DNA of 33,798 bases from contig CACBON010000011.1 in the NCBI GenBank assembly GCA_902540805.1, positions 1 through 33,798 of the forward strand. Reading direction: 5' to 3'. Of this stretch, positions 17,117 through 26,603 are shown piece after piece. The stretch's first letter is position 1, and the number at the start of each line of letters is the position of its first letter. This stretch comes from an uncultured Alphaproteobacteria bacterium (lineage in GTDB: Bacteria > Pseudomonadota > Alphaproteobacteria > Methylaequorales > Methylaequoraceae). Below the pieces are notes generated by a model that saw nothing but the letters and a program-made list of their open reading frames with translations, was not told the origin of the DNA and searched no databases. The position numbers and the translations under genes are program-made.

Positions 17117-17947
17117 GTGAAGTTTTTAATTTTCTCAGATCTTGATGGAACCTTTTTAAATCATAATACATATTCTTATGGAACACTAAAAAATTATATA
17201 AATAATCTTGATTTAGAGTTTGAGTTGATATTCGTAACCAGTAAAACATTTGAAGAAATCTTAGAAATACAGAATAAACTAAATATTAATCATCCGTTTA
17301 TTGCTGAAAATGGAGCTTGTATTTTCTTCCCACCTGGCTATTTAAAGCATACTAGAAATACACGGGAAAATTTTTTTATACATAATAATCATTATTGTTA
17401 CAAAATGTCTAATCTTAAATCTGATTATCTAATCAACAGTTTTTCAGATTTAAAAAAAAAATATAAATTTTGTTTTTATAGTGAATTAAGCAATGAGAGT
17501 CTTTGTAAATTGACAAAACTTAAATTGAGTGAAGCTGAAAATAGTAAGATTAGATTATTTACAAATCCAATTTTTTGGAAAGATACAAATAAAAAATTGT
17601 TAAATTTTAAATCCGATGTAATGAAAATTAATAAAGGTCTTAAAATTCTTAAAGGTGGGAGATTTTTACATATTTCCGATAACTACAATAAAGCAAAAGC
17701 TGTAAAAAATTTTATAAAAACAATTAAGTCAATTTCAAATGATAGATTTTTGACTGTTTCTCTTGGAGATAGTGAAAATGATATTTGTATGCTTGAATCT
17801 ACTGATTATAGTTGTATTGTTAAAAGAAAAGCAAATAAAATTTCTTTAAAAAAAAAAGATAATATTTATTATAGTAAAACTGAAGCACCTGAGGGGTGGA
17901 GAGAATCCTTGGAATTTGTAATTAGAATGGAGAGTGAAAATTTCTGA
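17117..17947 (+). CDS. gpgP: Glucosyl/mannosyl-3-phosphoglycerate phosphatase (HAD-IIB)
   Basis: The 276 residues are a HAD phosphatase: DLDGT with nucleophile Asp8 and Asp10, motif II Thr/Ser near 41-42 (VTSKT), a cap domain in the middle, and motif IV GDSENDICML (217-226). FIAENGACIFFP is typical of the mannosyl-3-phosphoglycerate phosphatase branch. The start is GTG (17117-17119). It overlaps by 14 bases the following GpgS-like synthase, so the likely reaction is dephosphorylation of glucosyl-3-phosphoglycerate to glucosylglycerate. The naming relies on that neighbour; from sequence alone mannosyl-3-phosphoglycerate is equally possible. Confidence 0.85.
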   Translation: MKFLIFSDLDGTFLNHNTYSYGTLKNYINNLDLEFELIFVTSKTFEEILEIQNKLNINHPFIAENGACIFFPPGYLKHTRNTRENFFIHNNHYCYKMSNLKSDYLINSFSDLKKKYKFCFYSELSNESLCKLTKLKLSEAENSKIRLFTNPIFWKDTNKKLLNFKSDVMKINKGLKILKGGRFLHISDNYNKAKAVKNFIKTIKSISNDRFLTVSLGDSENDICMLESTDYSCIVKRKANKISLKKKDNIYYSKTEAPEGWRESLEFVIRMESENF

Positions 17948-19154
17948 TTTTTATCAAAACGGTATAGTAGCTACATTACACAATTTTTCTAAAAGGCCCT
18001 ATAATGAATTAGAAAAAGAACTAATAAATTATTCTAAATTTAGACCTATTACCTTGATACTTCCTTCTCTTTTTACTGAGATAGAAGGTAAAGCTTTACC
18101 AAAAATAATAGATGAAATATCAAAAGTTAAGTTTCTGCAAAATATAGTTATTGGATTAGACAAAGCAAATCAAAAAGAATTTAAGATTGCAAGAAATTTT
18201 TTTTCAAGATTGCCTCAAAGACACGAAATATTATGGAATGATGGCCCAAACTTGAAGAAACTCAATAAACAGCTTGCTGAGCAGAATCTTGCCCCACAAG
18301 AAATGGGAAAAGGTAGAAATGTTTGGTATTGCATGGGATATATTCTTTCATTAGGCGATACAGAAGCTATAGCATTACATGATTGTGATATCTTGACATA
18401 CAACAAAAATTTGTTAGCCAGACTTGTTTATCCAGTAGCAAATCCTCGTTTTAATTTTGATTTTTGTAAAGGCTATTATCCCAGAGTTTCAGATAATAAA
18501 GTAAGGGGAAGAGTTGCAAGGCTTTTAGTAACACCTCTATTAAGGGCGTTGGAGAAGACAATTGGTTTCAAAGAATATATTTCATTTATAGATTCTTTTA
18601 GGTATCCACTTGCAGGTGAATTTTCATTTAGGCGAAGAGTTCTAAAAGATATAAGGATTCCTTTTGATTGGGGACTTGAGATTGGTGTTTTATCTGAAAT
18701 GTACAGAAACTACGCTGGAAACAGATTGTGTCAAGTTGATATTGCGGATAATTATGATCATAAACACCAAGATATATCTCTGCGTGATATGTCAAAAGGA
18801 TTATCAAAAATGTCCATTGATATAATTAAGGCGGTCATTAGAAAATTAGCTTCACAGGGAGAAACCTTCTCGATGTCAATTTTTAGGTCTCTAAAAGCTA
18901 CATACTATAGAGAAGCTCTCGATTTTGTTCAAATTTATAAAAAAGACGCTATAATGAATGATTATGAAATTGATGTTCATGAAGAAGAAACAGCAGTTGA
19001 GTTGTTTGCTCAAAATATAATGCATGCTGGAAAAATTTTTTTAGATTCGCCGATGGAATCACCAAATATACCAACATGGAGTAGAGTTGACACCGCAATT
19101 CCGAGTTTTTTAAATAATCTTAAGAAAGCAGTCAAGGAAGATAACGAGCTTTAA
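17934..19154 (+). CDS. gpgS: Glucosyl-3-phosphoglycerate synthase (GT81)
   Basis: The 406 residues form a GT-A glycosyltransferase. GKGRNVWYCMGY (125-136) binds the nucleotide sugar and donor phosphates, and HDCDI (149-153) supplies the metal-binding DxD. YYPRVSDNKVRGRVARLLVTPLLRAL and PLAGEFSFRR follow in the order seen in GpgS proteins, which transfer glucose from an NDP-glucose to 3-phosphoglycerate. The start is GTG (17934) inside the end of the phosphatase gene. Both neighbours act on the product: a phosphatase upstream and a GH13_18 phosphorylase ten bases downstream. An NDP-glucose:glucosylglycerate role in longer glycosides is a less likely alternative. Confidence 0.9.
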   Translation: MKISDFYQNGIVATLHNFSKRPYNELEKELINYSKFRPITLILPSLFTEIEGKALPKIIDEISKVKFLQNIVIGLDKANQKEFKIARNFFSRLPQRHEILWNDGPNLKKLNKQLAEQNLAPQEMGKGRNVWYCMGYILSLGDTEAIALHDCDILTYNKNLLARLVYPVANPRFNFDFCKGYYPRVSDNKVRGRVARLLVTPLLRALEKTIGFKEYISFIDSFRYPLAGEFSFRRRVLKDIRIPFDWGLEIGVLSEMYRNYAGNRLCQVDIADNYDHKHQDISLRDMSKGLSKMSIDIIKAVIRKLASQGETFSMSIFRSLKATYYREALDFVQIYKKDAIMNDYEIDVHEEETAVELFAQNIMHAGKIFLDSPMESPNIPTWSRVDTAIPSFLNNLKKAVKEDNEL

Positions 19155-19163
19155 TTACTTTTA

Positions 19164-20891
19164 ATGAAAGAATTAGATCAAAAAATACTTCAAAGTCATT
19201 TAAGCTCAATTTATAAAGATAAGAATATCAAACAAATTGATTTTTTATGCAGTGAAATAAGAAAAATATTTCCCAATAGTTTAAAAAAAAATATATATAA
19301 AGATCTTTGGAATGAAAATGATTGCTTCTTAATTACTTATGCTGATTCAGTAAGAACAAAAAATAATAAAAACTTTAAAACGTTAGATGCTTTTCTTAAT
19401 AAATATTGTAAAGTTTTTAATTTCTTACATATTCTTCCTTTTTTTCCTTCATCTTCTGACGATGGTTTTGCAGTAATCGATTATAAAAAAATAGATGAAG
19501 TAAATGGTGATTGGAGTGATTTTAGAAAAATATCAAAAAATTTTAAGATTATGGCTGATTTGGTTATTAACCATTGTTCCTCTATTAATGAACTTTTCCT
19601 TAACTTTCTCAAAAATGCGGAACCTGGACTAGATTATTTTATTTATAGTAAAAATAAGTTTAAAGGTTTAAATAAAGTTGTTAGACCAAGGACATCTAAT
19701 CTTTTAAAAGAAATAAAAATTGAAGGTAAAAAAGGATATGTATGGTGCACTTTTAGTCATGACCAAATAGACTTAAATTTTAAAAATCCAAAAGTTCTTA
19801 TTTACTTCCTTAAAATCATTAAATTTTACATAGATAATGGTGTATCGGTTTTAAGATTGGATGCAGTTGCATTTTTATGGAAAAAAGAAGGGACAAATTG
19901 CATAAATCTCCCTGAAACACACAGTATTATAAGGTTAATCAGACTTATAGTAGAAAATTACTCTCCAAACTCAATAATTATTACTGAAACAAATATACCA
20001 AGCCATGAAAACCTAAGTTACTTTGGAAATAATAATGAAGCACATTGTATTTATAATTTTTCATTAGCACCTCTCCTTATTCACGCAATTATTTCAGGAA
20101 GTAGTTTTTATTTAAAGAAATGGTCTCGAAGTATGCCACCTGCACAGTTAGGAAACGCTTACCTAAATTTTTTATCCACTCACGATGGAATTGGAATGCG
20201 TCCGCTAGAGGGGATTATTCCAGAAGATGAACAAAATAAACTTTTTAAAACTCTTCAAAAATCTGGTGCATTTCTTTCTTACAGATCATTCAATAATAAA
20301 GAAAATGTTTATGAAGTTAATACAACATTGTTAGATGCATTTTCTCTCACTTATCACGGTAAAGATAAGTTTAAGACTAAAAGATTTATATTAGCTCACG
20401 AAATTTTATTTTCAATGGAAGGTATACCCGCAGTTTATTTCCAAAATTTAGTAGGTTCAAATAATGATATTTCAAAGTTTAAAAAAACTAAATCAGTAAG
20501 ATCCATAAATAGAAAAAATTGGGACTTCAATATACTTTCAAAAAAACTCGAAAAATCATCTTCAATAAATAGCAAAATGTATTCTTCACTGATAAGATTG
20601 ATTGTATTAAGAAAAAAGCAACCTGCTTTTCATCCTAACGCAACTCAGTTTACATTACAGTTAGATGATTTCTTTTTTGGAATATGGAGGCAAAGTATAG
20701 ACAGAAGTCAAAGTATTTTTTGTGTAAGTAATTTGACAAAATCAAGAAAAAAATTCTTCTTGCATGATATTAATTTAATTTCTACGAATAATTGGTTTGA
20801 CATACTCAAACACAAAAAAATTAAAAATATTAATTCTGAGATAATTCTTCAACCCTATCAAAGTGTGTGGATAACTAACAAATTATTTTAA
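19164..20891 (+). CDS. GH13_18 sucrose/glucosylglycerate phosphorylase-like enzyme
   Basis: The 575 residues are an alpha-amylase-family barrel of the sucrose phosphorylase subfamily. LHILPFFPSSSDDGFAV marks the first conserved strand, nucleophile Asp233 lies in VLRLDAVAF, acid/base Glu275 in IITETNIPS and the third carboxylate Asp341 in STHDGIG. The subfamily cleaves alpha-glucosides with phosphate to release glucose 1-phosphate. Placed ten bases after gpgS and in one transcript with the GpgP-type phosphatase, glucosylglycerate is the likely substrate, as for E. coli YcjM. Sucrose or glucosylglycerol remain possible. Cytoplasmic; no signal peptide. Confidence 0.88.
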   Translation: MKELDQKILQSHLSSIYKDKNIKQIDFLCSEIRKIFPNSLKKNIYKDLWNENDCFLITYADSVRTKNNKNFKTLDAFLNKYCKVFNFLHILPFFPSSSDDGFAVIDYKKIDEVNGDWSDFRKISKNFKIMADLVINHCSSINELFLNFLKNAEPGLDYFIYSKNKFKGLNKVVRPRTSNLLKEIKIEGKKGYVWCTFSHDQIDLNFKNPKVLIYFLKIIKFYIDNGVSVLRLDAVAFLWKKEGTNCINLPETHSIIRLIRLIVENYSPNSIIITETNIPSHENLSYFGNNNEAHCIYNFSLAPLLIHAIISGSSFYLKKWSRSMPPAQLGNAYLNFLSTHDGIGMRPLEGIIPEDEQNKLFKTLQKSGAFLSYRSFNNKENVYEVNTTLLDAFSLTYHGKDKFKTKRFILAHEILFSMEGIPAVYFQNLVGSNNDISKFKKTKSVRSINRKNWDFNILSKKLEKSSSINSKMYSSLIRLIVLRKKQPAFHPNATQFTLQLDDFFFGIWRQSIDRSQSIFCVSNLTKSRKKFFLHDINLISTNNWFDILKHKKIKNINSEIILQPYQSVWITNKLF

Positions 20892-20898
20892 TTGCTTT

Positions 20899-21354
20899 AT
20901 GTTTAAAAAATTAATTAATCTGATAAAAAAAATTGATAATGGAATAAATACTTTTTCTGAAGGTCTGTTTATATACTCAGAATTTTTATTAAGAATATTT
21001 TTAGGAATTGCATTTATTATACACGGTTATAATAAATTTCCCTTACCACCAGCTACGTTGATAAAATATTTTGGATTTAGTCCACATCTAGCGTCATTCG
21101 TTGCAATTTCAGAAGTTTTGGCAGGTATTTTAATAATTTTGTCTAGATTTATAAATTCATTTTTAGGAAGTTTATTAACCAGAATATCTGCATTGATGAT
21201 TGTAATTATTATGATTTTTGCTTTTTATTTTGCTCACAAAGATTGGTTTTTTAATCAAAAGCTTTTTACAAGTGAACAGATATTTTTATTTATATTAGGA
21301 GTTTATTTTTTAATTAATGGAAATTGTAATTATAGAAATAAAAATGAAAGTTGA
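20899..21354 (+). CDS. DoxX-family membrane protein
   Basis: The 151 residues have four hydrophobic helices (about 23-43, 65-82, 92-112, 124-141) and the DoxX pattern LLRIFLGIAFIIHGYNKF followed by FVAISEVLAGILIIL. DoxX proteins are small inner-membrane proteins linked to redox or thiol stress, with no single agreed function. It starts eight bases after the phosphorylase stop and probably belongs to the same transcript, although it has no obvious metabolic link to glucosylglycerate. A long amphipathic N-terminal extension (1-20) precedes the first helix. Confidence 0.85.
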   Translation: MFKKLINLIKKIDNGINTFSEGLFIYSEFLLRIFLGIAFIIHGYNKFPLPPATLIKYFGFSPHLASFVAISEVLAGILIILSRFINSFLGSLLTRISALMIVIIMIFAFYFAHKDWFFNQKLFTSEQIFLFILGVYFLINGNCNYRNKNES

Positions 21355-21410
21355 ATGTCAATAAAAAATAACTGTCGAAATAACGTGAAAAAGTGAATTT
21401 TAATTTTTAA

Positions 21411-22574
21411 TCATATTTCAAACAATAACATATAGCTATAAGCTACAATAACTGCTGGGATCCCACTATATAAAGTTGCTAAAATTGCTGACTTAGGTGC
21501 TAAGGCGATAGCTGGAAAAAGTGCATCTCCATCATTGGAAATTGCATTCCCAAGTTCAGCTGATAATGGTATATATCCATTTAAGTAAAAGGTTGTCACA
21601 ATTATTTGAGGACCACAACCAGGAATAAAACCAAATAAAATTGCAATTAAAGGAACAAAAGCTATCCAAACATTAAAAAATGCTATTAAATCTATATCAG
21701 TAAAATAAATTAATAATTCAAAAAAAAGAAAACCACAGACCACCCAAGTAGTTACAAAATTTGTCGTATCTATAACTCTAGAAAGAAAACTTCGTGTTTT
21801 TTCGGTTGAACATTGGAAATCACTCAGTGGATTCAATGTCCACATAAAGATAGAAATAATTGCACCAATTGAACCTATTGATTCTACAAGATTGAAATTA
21901 GAAACAAGAAAATAATTATCTAAATTGACTCTAAAGGCGGTTAGTAAACCTACACAAAAACCTGGAACAAAAATAATAACCCAAAAAATATTAAATCTTG
22001 AAACAAATGTATTACCAATTTTTTCAAATTCTATCTTGAAATTTTCCTTGAGTTCCTGAAATTTATGATTGTGAAAAAAATCTACGAAATAGCCTGTCAC
22101 TATTCCAGTTCCACATGTTATTACGAAAACAAGAATTCCTGTAGATGGTTCCTTTGAAAGAAGAAGAAAAGCTGCATCACCCATTGTAGCAGTTAATACT
22201 GCTACTAGTGAACCAAAGCTTATTCTTCCTTGAATAAATTGAGTTACTACAATTATAGCTCCTCCACAACCTGGTAGCGCTCCAAGAATTGTAGCAATTG
22301 GAACATGAAATGTTTTTGTTTTATTTAAGAAATTTTCAACATTGAATTTTGTTAACGAATCAATTCCTATGAATATGAATAATGTGAAACCAACAAAAAC
22401 AGAAACTTGTAAGTAAGCTTCAACTAAAACACTTCTGACAATATCTCCCAAATCGTTTGATTGAAAAGCAAATGACAGAATCAAAAAACCAAGCAGGCAT
22501 TTTTTTAACAAACGACCATCGTTTGCAACAAATATCGCCTTATTATTTCTGATTACTGATAGAATTGCATTCAT
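21411..22574 (-). CDS. Putative heavy-metal/manganese exporter, 10-TM ArsP_2-like
   Basis: The 387 residues contain about ten hydrophobic segments arranged as two related halves. Each half has a PGCG motif (101-104 and 318-321) followed by a Gly-Asp pair (MGDAAF at 131-136, NDGDALF at 347-353), which fits an internal duplication with pseudo-symmetric substrate site. This matches proteins annotated as putative manganese transporters or 10-TM heavy-metal exporters. Direction and metal are not readable from sequence. A Fur-like palindrome (22621-22635) lies about 50 bp upstream of the ATG, which supports metal-responsive control. It runs convergently toward doxX. Confidence 0.8.
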   Translation of the reverse strand: MNAILSVIRNNKAIFVANDGRLLKKCLLGFLILSFAFQSNDLGDIVRSVLVEAYLQVSVFVGFTLFIFIGIDSLTKFNVENFLNKTKTFHVPIATILGALPGCGGAIIVVTQFIQGRISFGSLVAVLTATMGDAAFLLLSKEPSTGILVFVITCGTGIVTGYFVDFFHNHKFQELKENFKIEFEKIGNTFVSRFNIFWVIIFVPGFCVGLLTAFRVNLDNYFLVSNFNLVESIGSIGAIISIFMWTLNPLSDFQCSTEKTRSFLSRVIDTTNFVTTWVVCGFLFFELLIYFTDIDLIAFFNVWIAFVPLIAILFGFIPGCGPQIIVTTFYLNGYIPLSAELGNAISNDGDALFPAIALAPKSAILATLYSGIPAVIVAYSYMLLFEI

Positions 22575-22620
22575 AGCACATATTAAATATACTGTTTCTT
22601 ATGAAGAATTCAATAATCTA

Positions 22621-22635
22621 AATAAGAATCATTCT
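22621..22635. promoter_or_regulatory. Fur/Mur-like operator upstream of the metal transporter
   Basis: AATAAGAATCATTCT contains the perfect palindrome AGAAT-C-ATTCT, the core of Fur-type boxes. It is identical in 14 of 15 bases to the palindrome at 30171-30185. It lies between the metal exporter (minus, start 22574) and the end of the ABC permease gene. Confidence 0.5.
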
Positions 22636-22713
22636 AAAATAATTATTTATATCTTAAAATATAAAGATGATTAATAACCAAAAATTTTTAGACATTGTAT
22701 TTTAATCATCTTA

Positions 22714-23475
22714 TTATGTTTTGATTTTATAGCCAGTTTTAAAAATCCAAGAGACAAAAACCATGCACAAAATTAGAAAAAACAATGTAGCTGAAATTGA
22801 AACAACAACATTTACATCAGATTTACCGTAAAAACTCCATCTAAAAGAGCTTATTAAATACACAATTGGATTAACGTAAGAAAGTTTCTGCCAAAAATCA
22901 GGTAGCATACCTATTGAATAAAAACTTCCACCAAGAAAAGTTAATGGTGTCAAAATAAATGACGGAATTAATTGTATTTTTTGAAAGTCGTTTGCCCATA
23001 TTCCAATTATAAATCCAAACAAACTGAATGTTATGCTCATTAGAATAAGAAATAATAGCATCCAAAACGGATGTAGAATTGTTATTTCTATAAAAAAGGC
23101 CGAAGTTATTAAAATAATCAGTCCTACCAATACTGACTTGCTTGCTGCAGCTAAAACATATCCACATGTTATCTCAATAGGTGAAATTGGGGCAGATAAT
23201 ATTTCATAAATGGTCCCACTAAATTTTGGAAAGTAAATTCCGAATGATGCATTTGAAACACTTTGATTTAATATTGTTAACATTATTAGACCCGGGACAA
23301 GAAAAGATGTGTAATTTACTCCATCAATATTTCCAATTTTCGAACCAATTGCAGAACCAAAAACAATAAAGTACAATGCAGTTGAAAGAACTGGTGATGC
23401 TATACTTTGAGAAACCGTTCTAAACATCCTTGACATTTCAAAATGGTATATTGCAAAAATTCCTCTTAAATTCAT
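22714..23475 (-). CDS. ABC-2 type exporter permease (YadH-like)
   Basis: The 253 residues contain six predicted membrane helices and the ABC-2 pattern. [17 protein letters not shown] (about 24-40), [47 protein letters not shown] and a C-terminal [28 protein letters not shown] are all typical of the YadH/NodJ branch. The substrate is unknown. Its ATG overlaps the stop of the ATPase gene by four bases, so the two form one exporter. The gene ends about 140 bp before the metal exporter start. Confidence 0.92.
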   Translation of the reverse strand: MNLRGIFAIYHFEMSRMFRTVSQSIASPVLSTALYFIVFGSAIGSKIGNIDGVNYTSFLVPGLIMLTILNQSVSNASFGIYFPKFSGTIYEILSAPISPIEITCGYVLAAASKSVLVGLIILITSAFFIEITILHPFWMLLFLILMSITFSLFGFIIGIWANDFQKIQLIPSFILTPLTFLGGSFYSIGMLPDFWQKLSYVNPIVYLISSFRWSFYGKSDVNVVVSISATLFFLILCMVFVSWIFKTGYKIKT

Positions 23476-24383
23476 TTTTCTACCATATTTAAAAAAATCT
23501 CTTCAAGGTTACTTTTTTCAATTTCAATGTCATCAATTTTAACTGAAGATTTTACTAAGTCAGATAATAGACTAGCGGAAAGATCAACATTTTTTTTGGA
23601 GTTATAAATATAACTGAGTTTATTTTTATTTTTCTTTAGCTGATATTTTTTTGTAATGTACGAAATTTTATTGTGTGAGCTATTTATTGTAATAATAATT
23701 TTTTTTTCACCTAATTTATCTATCAATTTCTTTTTATTTTCAGTTATTACAATTTCTCCGTTGTTGATTATTCCAATTCTATCTGCAATATTCTCAGCTT
23801 CTTCAATATAATGGGTTGTAAGAAAAATGGTCACTCCATTTTTTTTTAGTTTATTTAAAAAATTCCATAGAGTTTTTCTAAGATTGACGTCTACGCCTGC
23901 AGTTGGTTCGTCTAAAAAAAGAATTTTTGGTTCATGTGACAATGCCTTTGCAATCATAACTCTTCTTTTCATGCCCCCAGAGAGAGTTCTAATTTGATTG
24001 TTTTTTTTTGTAACTAAATTTAAACTTTTTAGAATAAAACTTAAATATTCATCAGAAGGAACTTTATTAAATAAACCTCTACTGAATTTAAGCGTATTAA
24101 TTACTTTTTCAAATGAGTCAGTGGCTATCTCTTGTGGAACTAATCCAATTTTAGATCGTGTGAATTTGTAATCAAGAATATTGTCTTTTCCAAATATAGT
24201 AACCTTACCACTAGTTTTTTTTGAAATACCACAAATTATGTTTATTAATGTTGATTTTCCTGCTCCATTTGGACCTAATAAAGCAAAAATTTCACCACTT
24301 CTAACAGAAAGGTTTATATTTTTTAAAGCTTTTAATCCATTTTCATAGGACTTATTTAAATTTTTAATATCAATAACGATCAT
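23472..24383 (-). CDS. ABC exporter ATPase (YadG-like)
   Basis: The 303 residues contain a complete nucleotide-binding domain: Walker [10 protein letters not shown] (37-45), Q-loop VPQE (82-85), signature LSGGM (134-138), Walker B ILFLDEP (154-160) and switch His191 (TTHYIEEAE). Residues after about 215 form the C-terminal accessory domain of this exporter branch and end [13 protein letters not shown]. It pairs with the ABC-2 permease whose start overlaps its stop. Candidate cargo includes lipids, glycans or drugs, with no direct indication here. Confidence 0.95.
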   Translation of the reverse strand: MIVIDIKNLNKSYENGLKALKNINLSVRSGEIFALLGPNGAGKSTLINIICGISKKTSGKVTIFGKDNILDYKFTRSKIGLVPQEIATDSFEKVINTLKFSRGLFNKVPSDEYLSFILKSLNLVTKKNNQIRTLSGGMKRRVMIAKALSHEPKILFLDEPTAGVDVNLRKTLWNFLNKLKKNGVTIFLTTHYIEEAENIADRIGIINNGEIVITENKKKLIDKLGEKKIIITINSSHNKISYITKKYQLKKNKNKLSYIYNSKKNVDLSASLLSDLVKSSVKIDDIEIEKSNLEEIFLNMVEK

Positions 24384-24447
24384 TTAATAAAACCTTAAAA
24401 GGTTTGTTAGTTTTAATGTACTCATAATGATAAGTTTGGATTCTCTT

Positions 24448-24726
24448 CTACGACTTTTCAATGATAAAAGATCTATTACCTTCAAAAATCTCAACTTTAA
24501 TATTAGAATTTGATTTCAATTTATTTATTACTAGTTCTTTCGATTTTTCTGCTGATTCTTTGGAATCAAATTTATTTATTACTATACTGTGAAGATCTGT
24601 TATTCGAACAACTTCTATTGACAAAATACCTGGTAAGACATCGATTAATTCATATTTAGCCAGTGCATTCATTGCATCTGCTTCAATCTTTGAAGAAAAC
24701 TTAATATTAACAACTCTTATAAACAC
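24448..24726 (-). CDS. Small ferredoxin-fold-like protein, unknown function
   Basis: The 92 residues show a beta-alpha-beta-beta-alpha-beta pattern: FIRVVNIKF, a helix with ADAMNALAKYELID, LSIEVVRI, LHSIVINKF, a helix SAEKSKELVINKL and IKVEIFEGNRSFI. This resembles dimeric alpha/beta-barrel (ABM/Dabb-type) proteins, a superfamily including small monooxygenases and stress proteins, but no catalytic residues can be assigned. It lies 32 bp downstream of the CBS-domain gene and 64 bp upstream of the ABC ATPase gene, all on the minus strand. Confidence 0.65.
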   Translation of the reverse strand: MFIRVVNIKFSSKIEADAMNALAKYELIDVLPGILSIEVVRITDLHSIVINKFDSKESAEKSKELVINKLKSNSNIKVEIFEGNRSFIIEKS

Positions 24727-24758
24727 TATAACTTTAACTAATTGTAAGTGTTTATTTA

Positions 24759-25274
24759 TTATACCAATTTAATAGCAAGAACTGTAGTTACTAAAGTATA
24801 CATCAGTAGACTTAAAATAATGAGAACTACTTGATTTGCCTTAAAGTAATTTTCTTTTGTCATTTCTTTTACCTGATACATTAAATTTGGCCAAGAATAA
24901 GAAACAAAATCACCTTGAGACATGATATTAATGAGTTTCCCAGATTTATCTACAACAGGTACATGTCTAAATCTCTCGTTTGACATCTGTCTCAACCATA
25001 TTACCATTTCATCGTCTTTGTCAGCAACTTTTACAGGGGAAGTCATTATATCTTTGAGCTTTGTCGTTTTGGGATTCATAGATTTGAATAAAAGTTTTTT
25101 CATAAGGTCTCTTTCAGTCACTATTCCCCTTACTTTGCTTTGCTTATCTGTTATAACAACAGACCCAAAATTATCTTTTGTCATCGCTTTTACAGCATCG
25201 ATAACCTTATCATTTTCAAAAAATGTAATTGGCGGTTTTTTACTCTTAAATTCTGGTCTTTCAGATATCTTCAT
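24759..25274 (-). CDS. CBS-pair protein with C-terminal membrane anchor
   Basis: The 171 residues contain two CBS motifs, about 15-65 (DNFGSVVITD..GIVTERDLMKKLL) and 76-130 (RFRHVPVVDKSGKLINIMSQGDFV). One hydrophobic helix lies at 147-168 (NQVVLIILSLLMYTLVTTVLAIKLV). CBS pairs sense adenosine nucleotides or ions; here the sensor would be tethered to the inner membrane facing the cytoplasm. The partner is unknown. The start ATG has a good ribosome site (GGAG five bases upstream). It heads a minus-strand run through the 92-residue protein to the ABC exporter. Confidence 0.88.
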   Translation of the reverse strand: MKISERPEFKSKKPPITFFENDKVIDAVKAMTKDNFGSVVITDKQSKVRGIVTERDLMKKLLFKSMNPKTTKLKDIMTSPVKVADKDDEMVIWLRQMSNERFRHVPVVDKSGKLINIMSQGDFVSYSWPNLMYQVKEMTKENYFKANQVVLIILSLLMYTLVTTVLAIKLV

Positions 25275-25427
25275 AAATTCTCCAATATTTAAAAATTAAA
25301 TTCTAATGTGATTTTGTATCAAACTTAAAGAGTATTTGCAATTCTATAACTTTTTTCTGCAAAAAAGTGTTGATAATAATTTTAAAAAACAAAAATGTGA
25401 TAATAACAAGAGAGAAGAATTTTCAAA

Positions 25428-25949
25428 ATGAAATTAACTATTCCAGATTTTTTAATACCCTCTTTTAGAACAAATCATGCTGGTGAAACGGGTGCGGTAT
25501 TTATATACAAAGCAATTCTAATGGTTTCTCGAGACAGTGAAGTCATAGATTTTTCTAAAAGTCATCTAAAAACAGAATCTGAACATTTAAGAATGATCGA
25601 AGAAATCCTTGAAAAAAAACACAGAAGTAAATTAATTCCCTTGTGGAAGATTGCAGGGTTTTTGACAGGTTTTATACCAGCTCTTTTTGGCAAAAACTTT
25701 ATATTTGCTACTATATATTACGTTGAAAGTTTTGTTGAAAAACATTACGAGCAGCAAATTAAATCTTTAGGTTCAATAAAAAAGTACACACATATAAAAA
25801 GATTTATAAAAAAACTACAAGATGACGAAGTTTCTCATAAAAACGAGGCAAGATTTTCTGCCAAAAAATTTTCTACACTACAAGTTCTCTGGGGAAGGAT
25901 AGTAGATTCAGGGTCATCATTTGCTGTAAAGCTTTCAAAAAAAATTTAA
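25428..25949 (+). CDS. coq7: 3-demethoxyubiquinone hydroxylase COQ7
   Basis: The 173 residues match the COQ7/CAT5 di-iron hydroxylase family that adds the C6 hydroxyl in ubiquinone synthesis. Carboxylate and histidine ligands are in place: Glu20 (NHAGETGA), Glu50 and His53 (TESEHL), Glu100 (YYVES), Glu134 and His137 (DDEVSH). A hydrophobic helix near 75-88 fits peripheral membrane attachment. The gene is short, as in other alphaproteobacteria. It runs head-on into the endonuclease III gene with no base between the stops. Confidence 0.95.
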   Translation: MKLTIPDFLIPSFRTNHAGETGAVFIYKAILMVSRDSEVIDFSKSHLKTESEHLRMIEEILEKKHRSKLIPLWKIAGFLTGFIPALFGKNFIFATIYYVESFVEKHYEQQIKSLGSIKKYTHIKRFIKKLQDDEVSHKNEARFSAKKFSTLQVLWGRIVDSGSSFAVKLSKKI

Positions 25950-26600
25950 TTATTTTTTAGTTTTAAAAGGTCTTATTCTTTTTGGAAAACACGTTTTACA
26001 GATTGCACAAATAAGACCTTTGCAACCTCTAGCCGTACAGTGTTCTCTTCCATAAAATATTATTTGGAGGTGAAGTTTATTCCAGTTACTTTTAGGAAAA
26101 AGCCTCTTTAGATCTTTTTCTGTTTGATTAACACTTCTTCCGTTTGTGAGCCCCCATCTTTGTGCTAATCTGTGTATGTGAGTGTCGACCGGAAATGCTG
26201 GATGCCCAAATCCCTGAGAAATTACAACACTTGCAGTTTTGTGCCCTACGCCTGGCAGTTTTTCTAATTCGTCAATGTTTTCTGGAACTTTTCCTTGAAA
26301 ATTTTTTACAAGTATCTTTGATAACTCTGATATAGCCTTTGATTTTTTGGGAGCTAATCCGCAAGGTCTTATAATATTATAAATCAAATCAGTATTTAAT
26401 TTAGCCATACTAAAAGCATTATTTGCCTTTTTAAATAATTCTGGAGTAATCTTATTAACTCTTTCATCTGTACATTGCGCGCTTAATAAAACAGCTATTA
26501 ATAATTGAAAATTGTTTTTGTGGTTCAGTGGAACCGGAGTTTTTGGGTAAAGTGAATCTAAAGTCTGTATTATGAATTCTACTCTTTGTTTTTTATTCAT
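25950..26600 (-). CDS. nth: Endonuclease III (base-excision repair glycosylase/AP lyase)
   Basis: The 216 residues show LLSAQCTDERV (38-48), the helix-hairpin-helix LPGVGHKTA with catalytic Lys121, and catalytic Asp139 (FPVDTHIHR). The enzyme removes oxidised pyrimidines and nicks the resulting site. The C-terminal iron-sulfur loop has cysteines at 188, 193, 198, 201 and 204. This gives C-x9-C-x2-C-x2-C with an extra Cys193 instead of the E. coli C-x6-C-x2-C-x5-C, so the cluster ligands differ in spacing. It follows the amidotransferase gene by three bases on the same strand. Confidence 0.95.
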   Translation of the reverse strand: MNKKQRVEFIIQTLDSLYPKTPVPLNHKNNFQLLIAVLLSAQCTDERVNKITPELFKKANNAFSMAKLNTDLIYNIIRPCGLAPKKSKAISELSKILVKNFQGKVPENIDELEKLPGVGHKTASVVISQGFGHPAFPVDTHIHRLAQRWGLTNGRSVNQTEKDLKRLFPKSNWNKLHLQIIFYGREHCTARGCKGLICAICKTCFPKRIRPFKTKK

Positions 26601-26603
26601 TAT

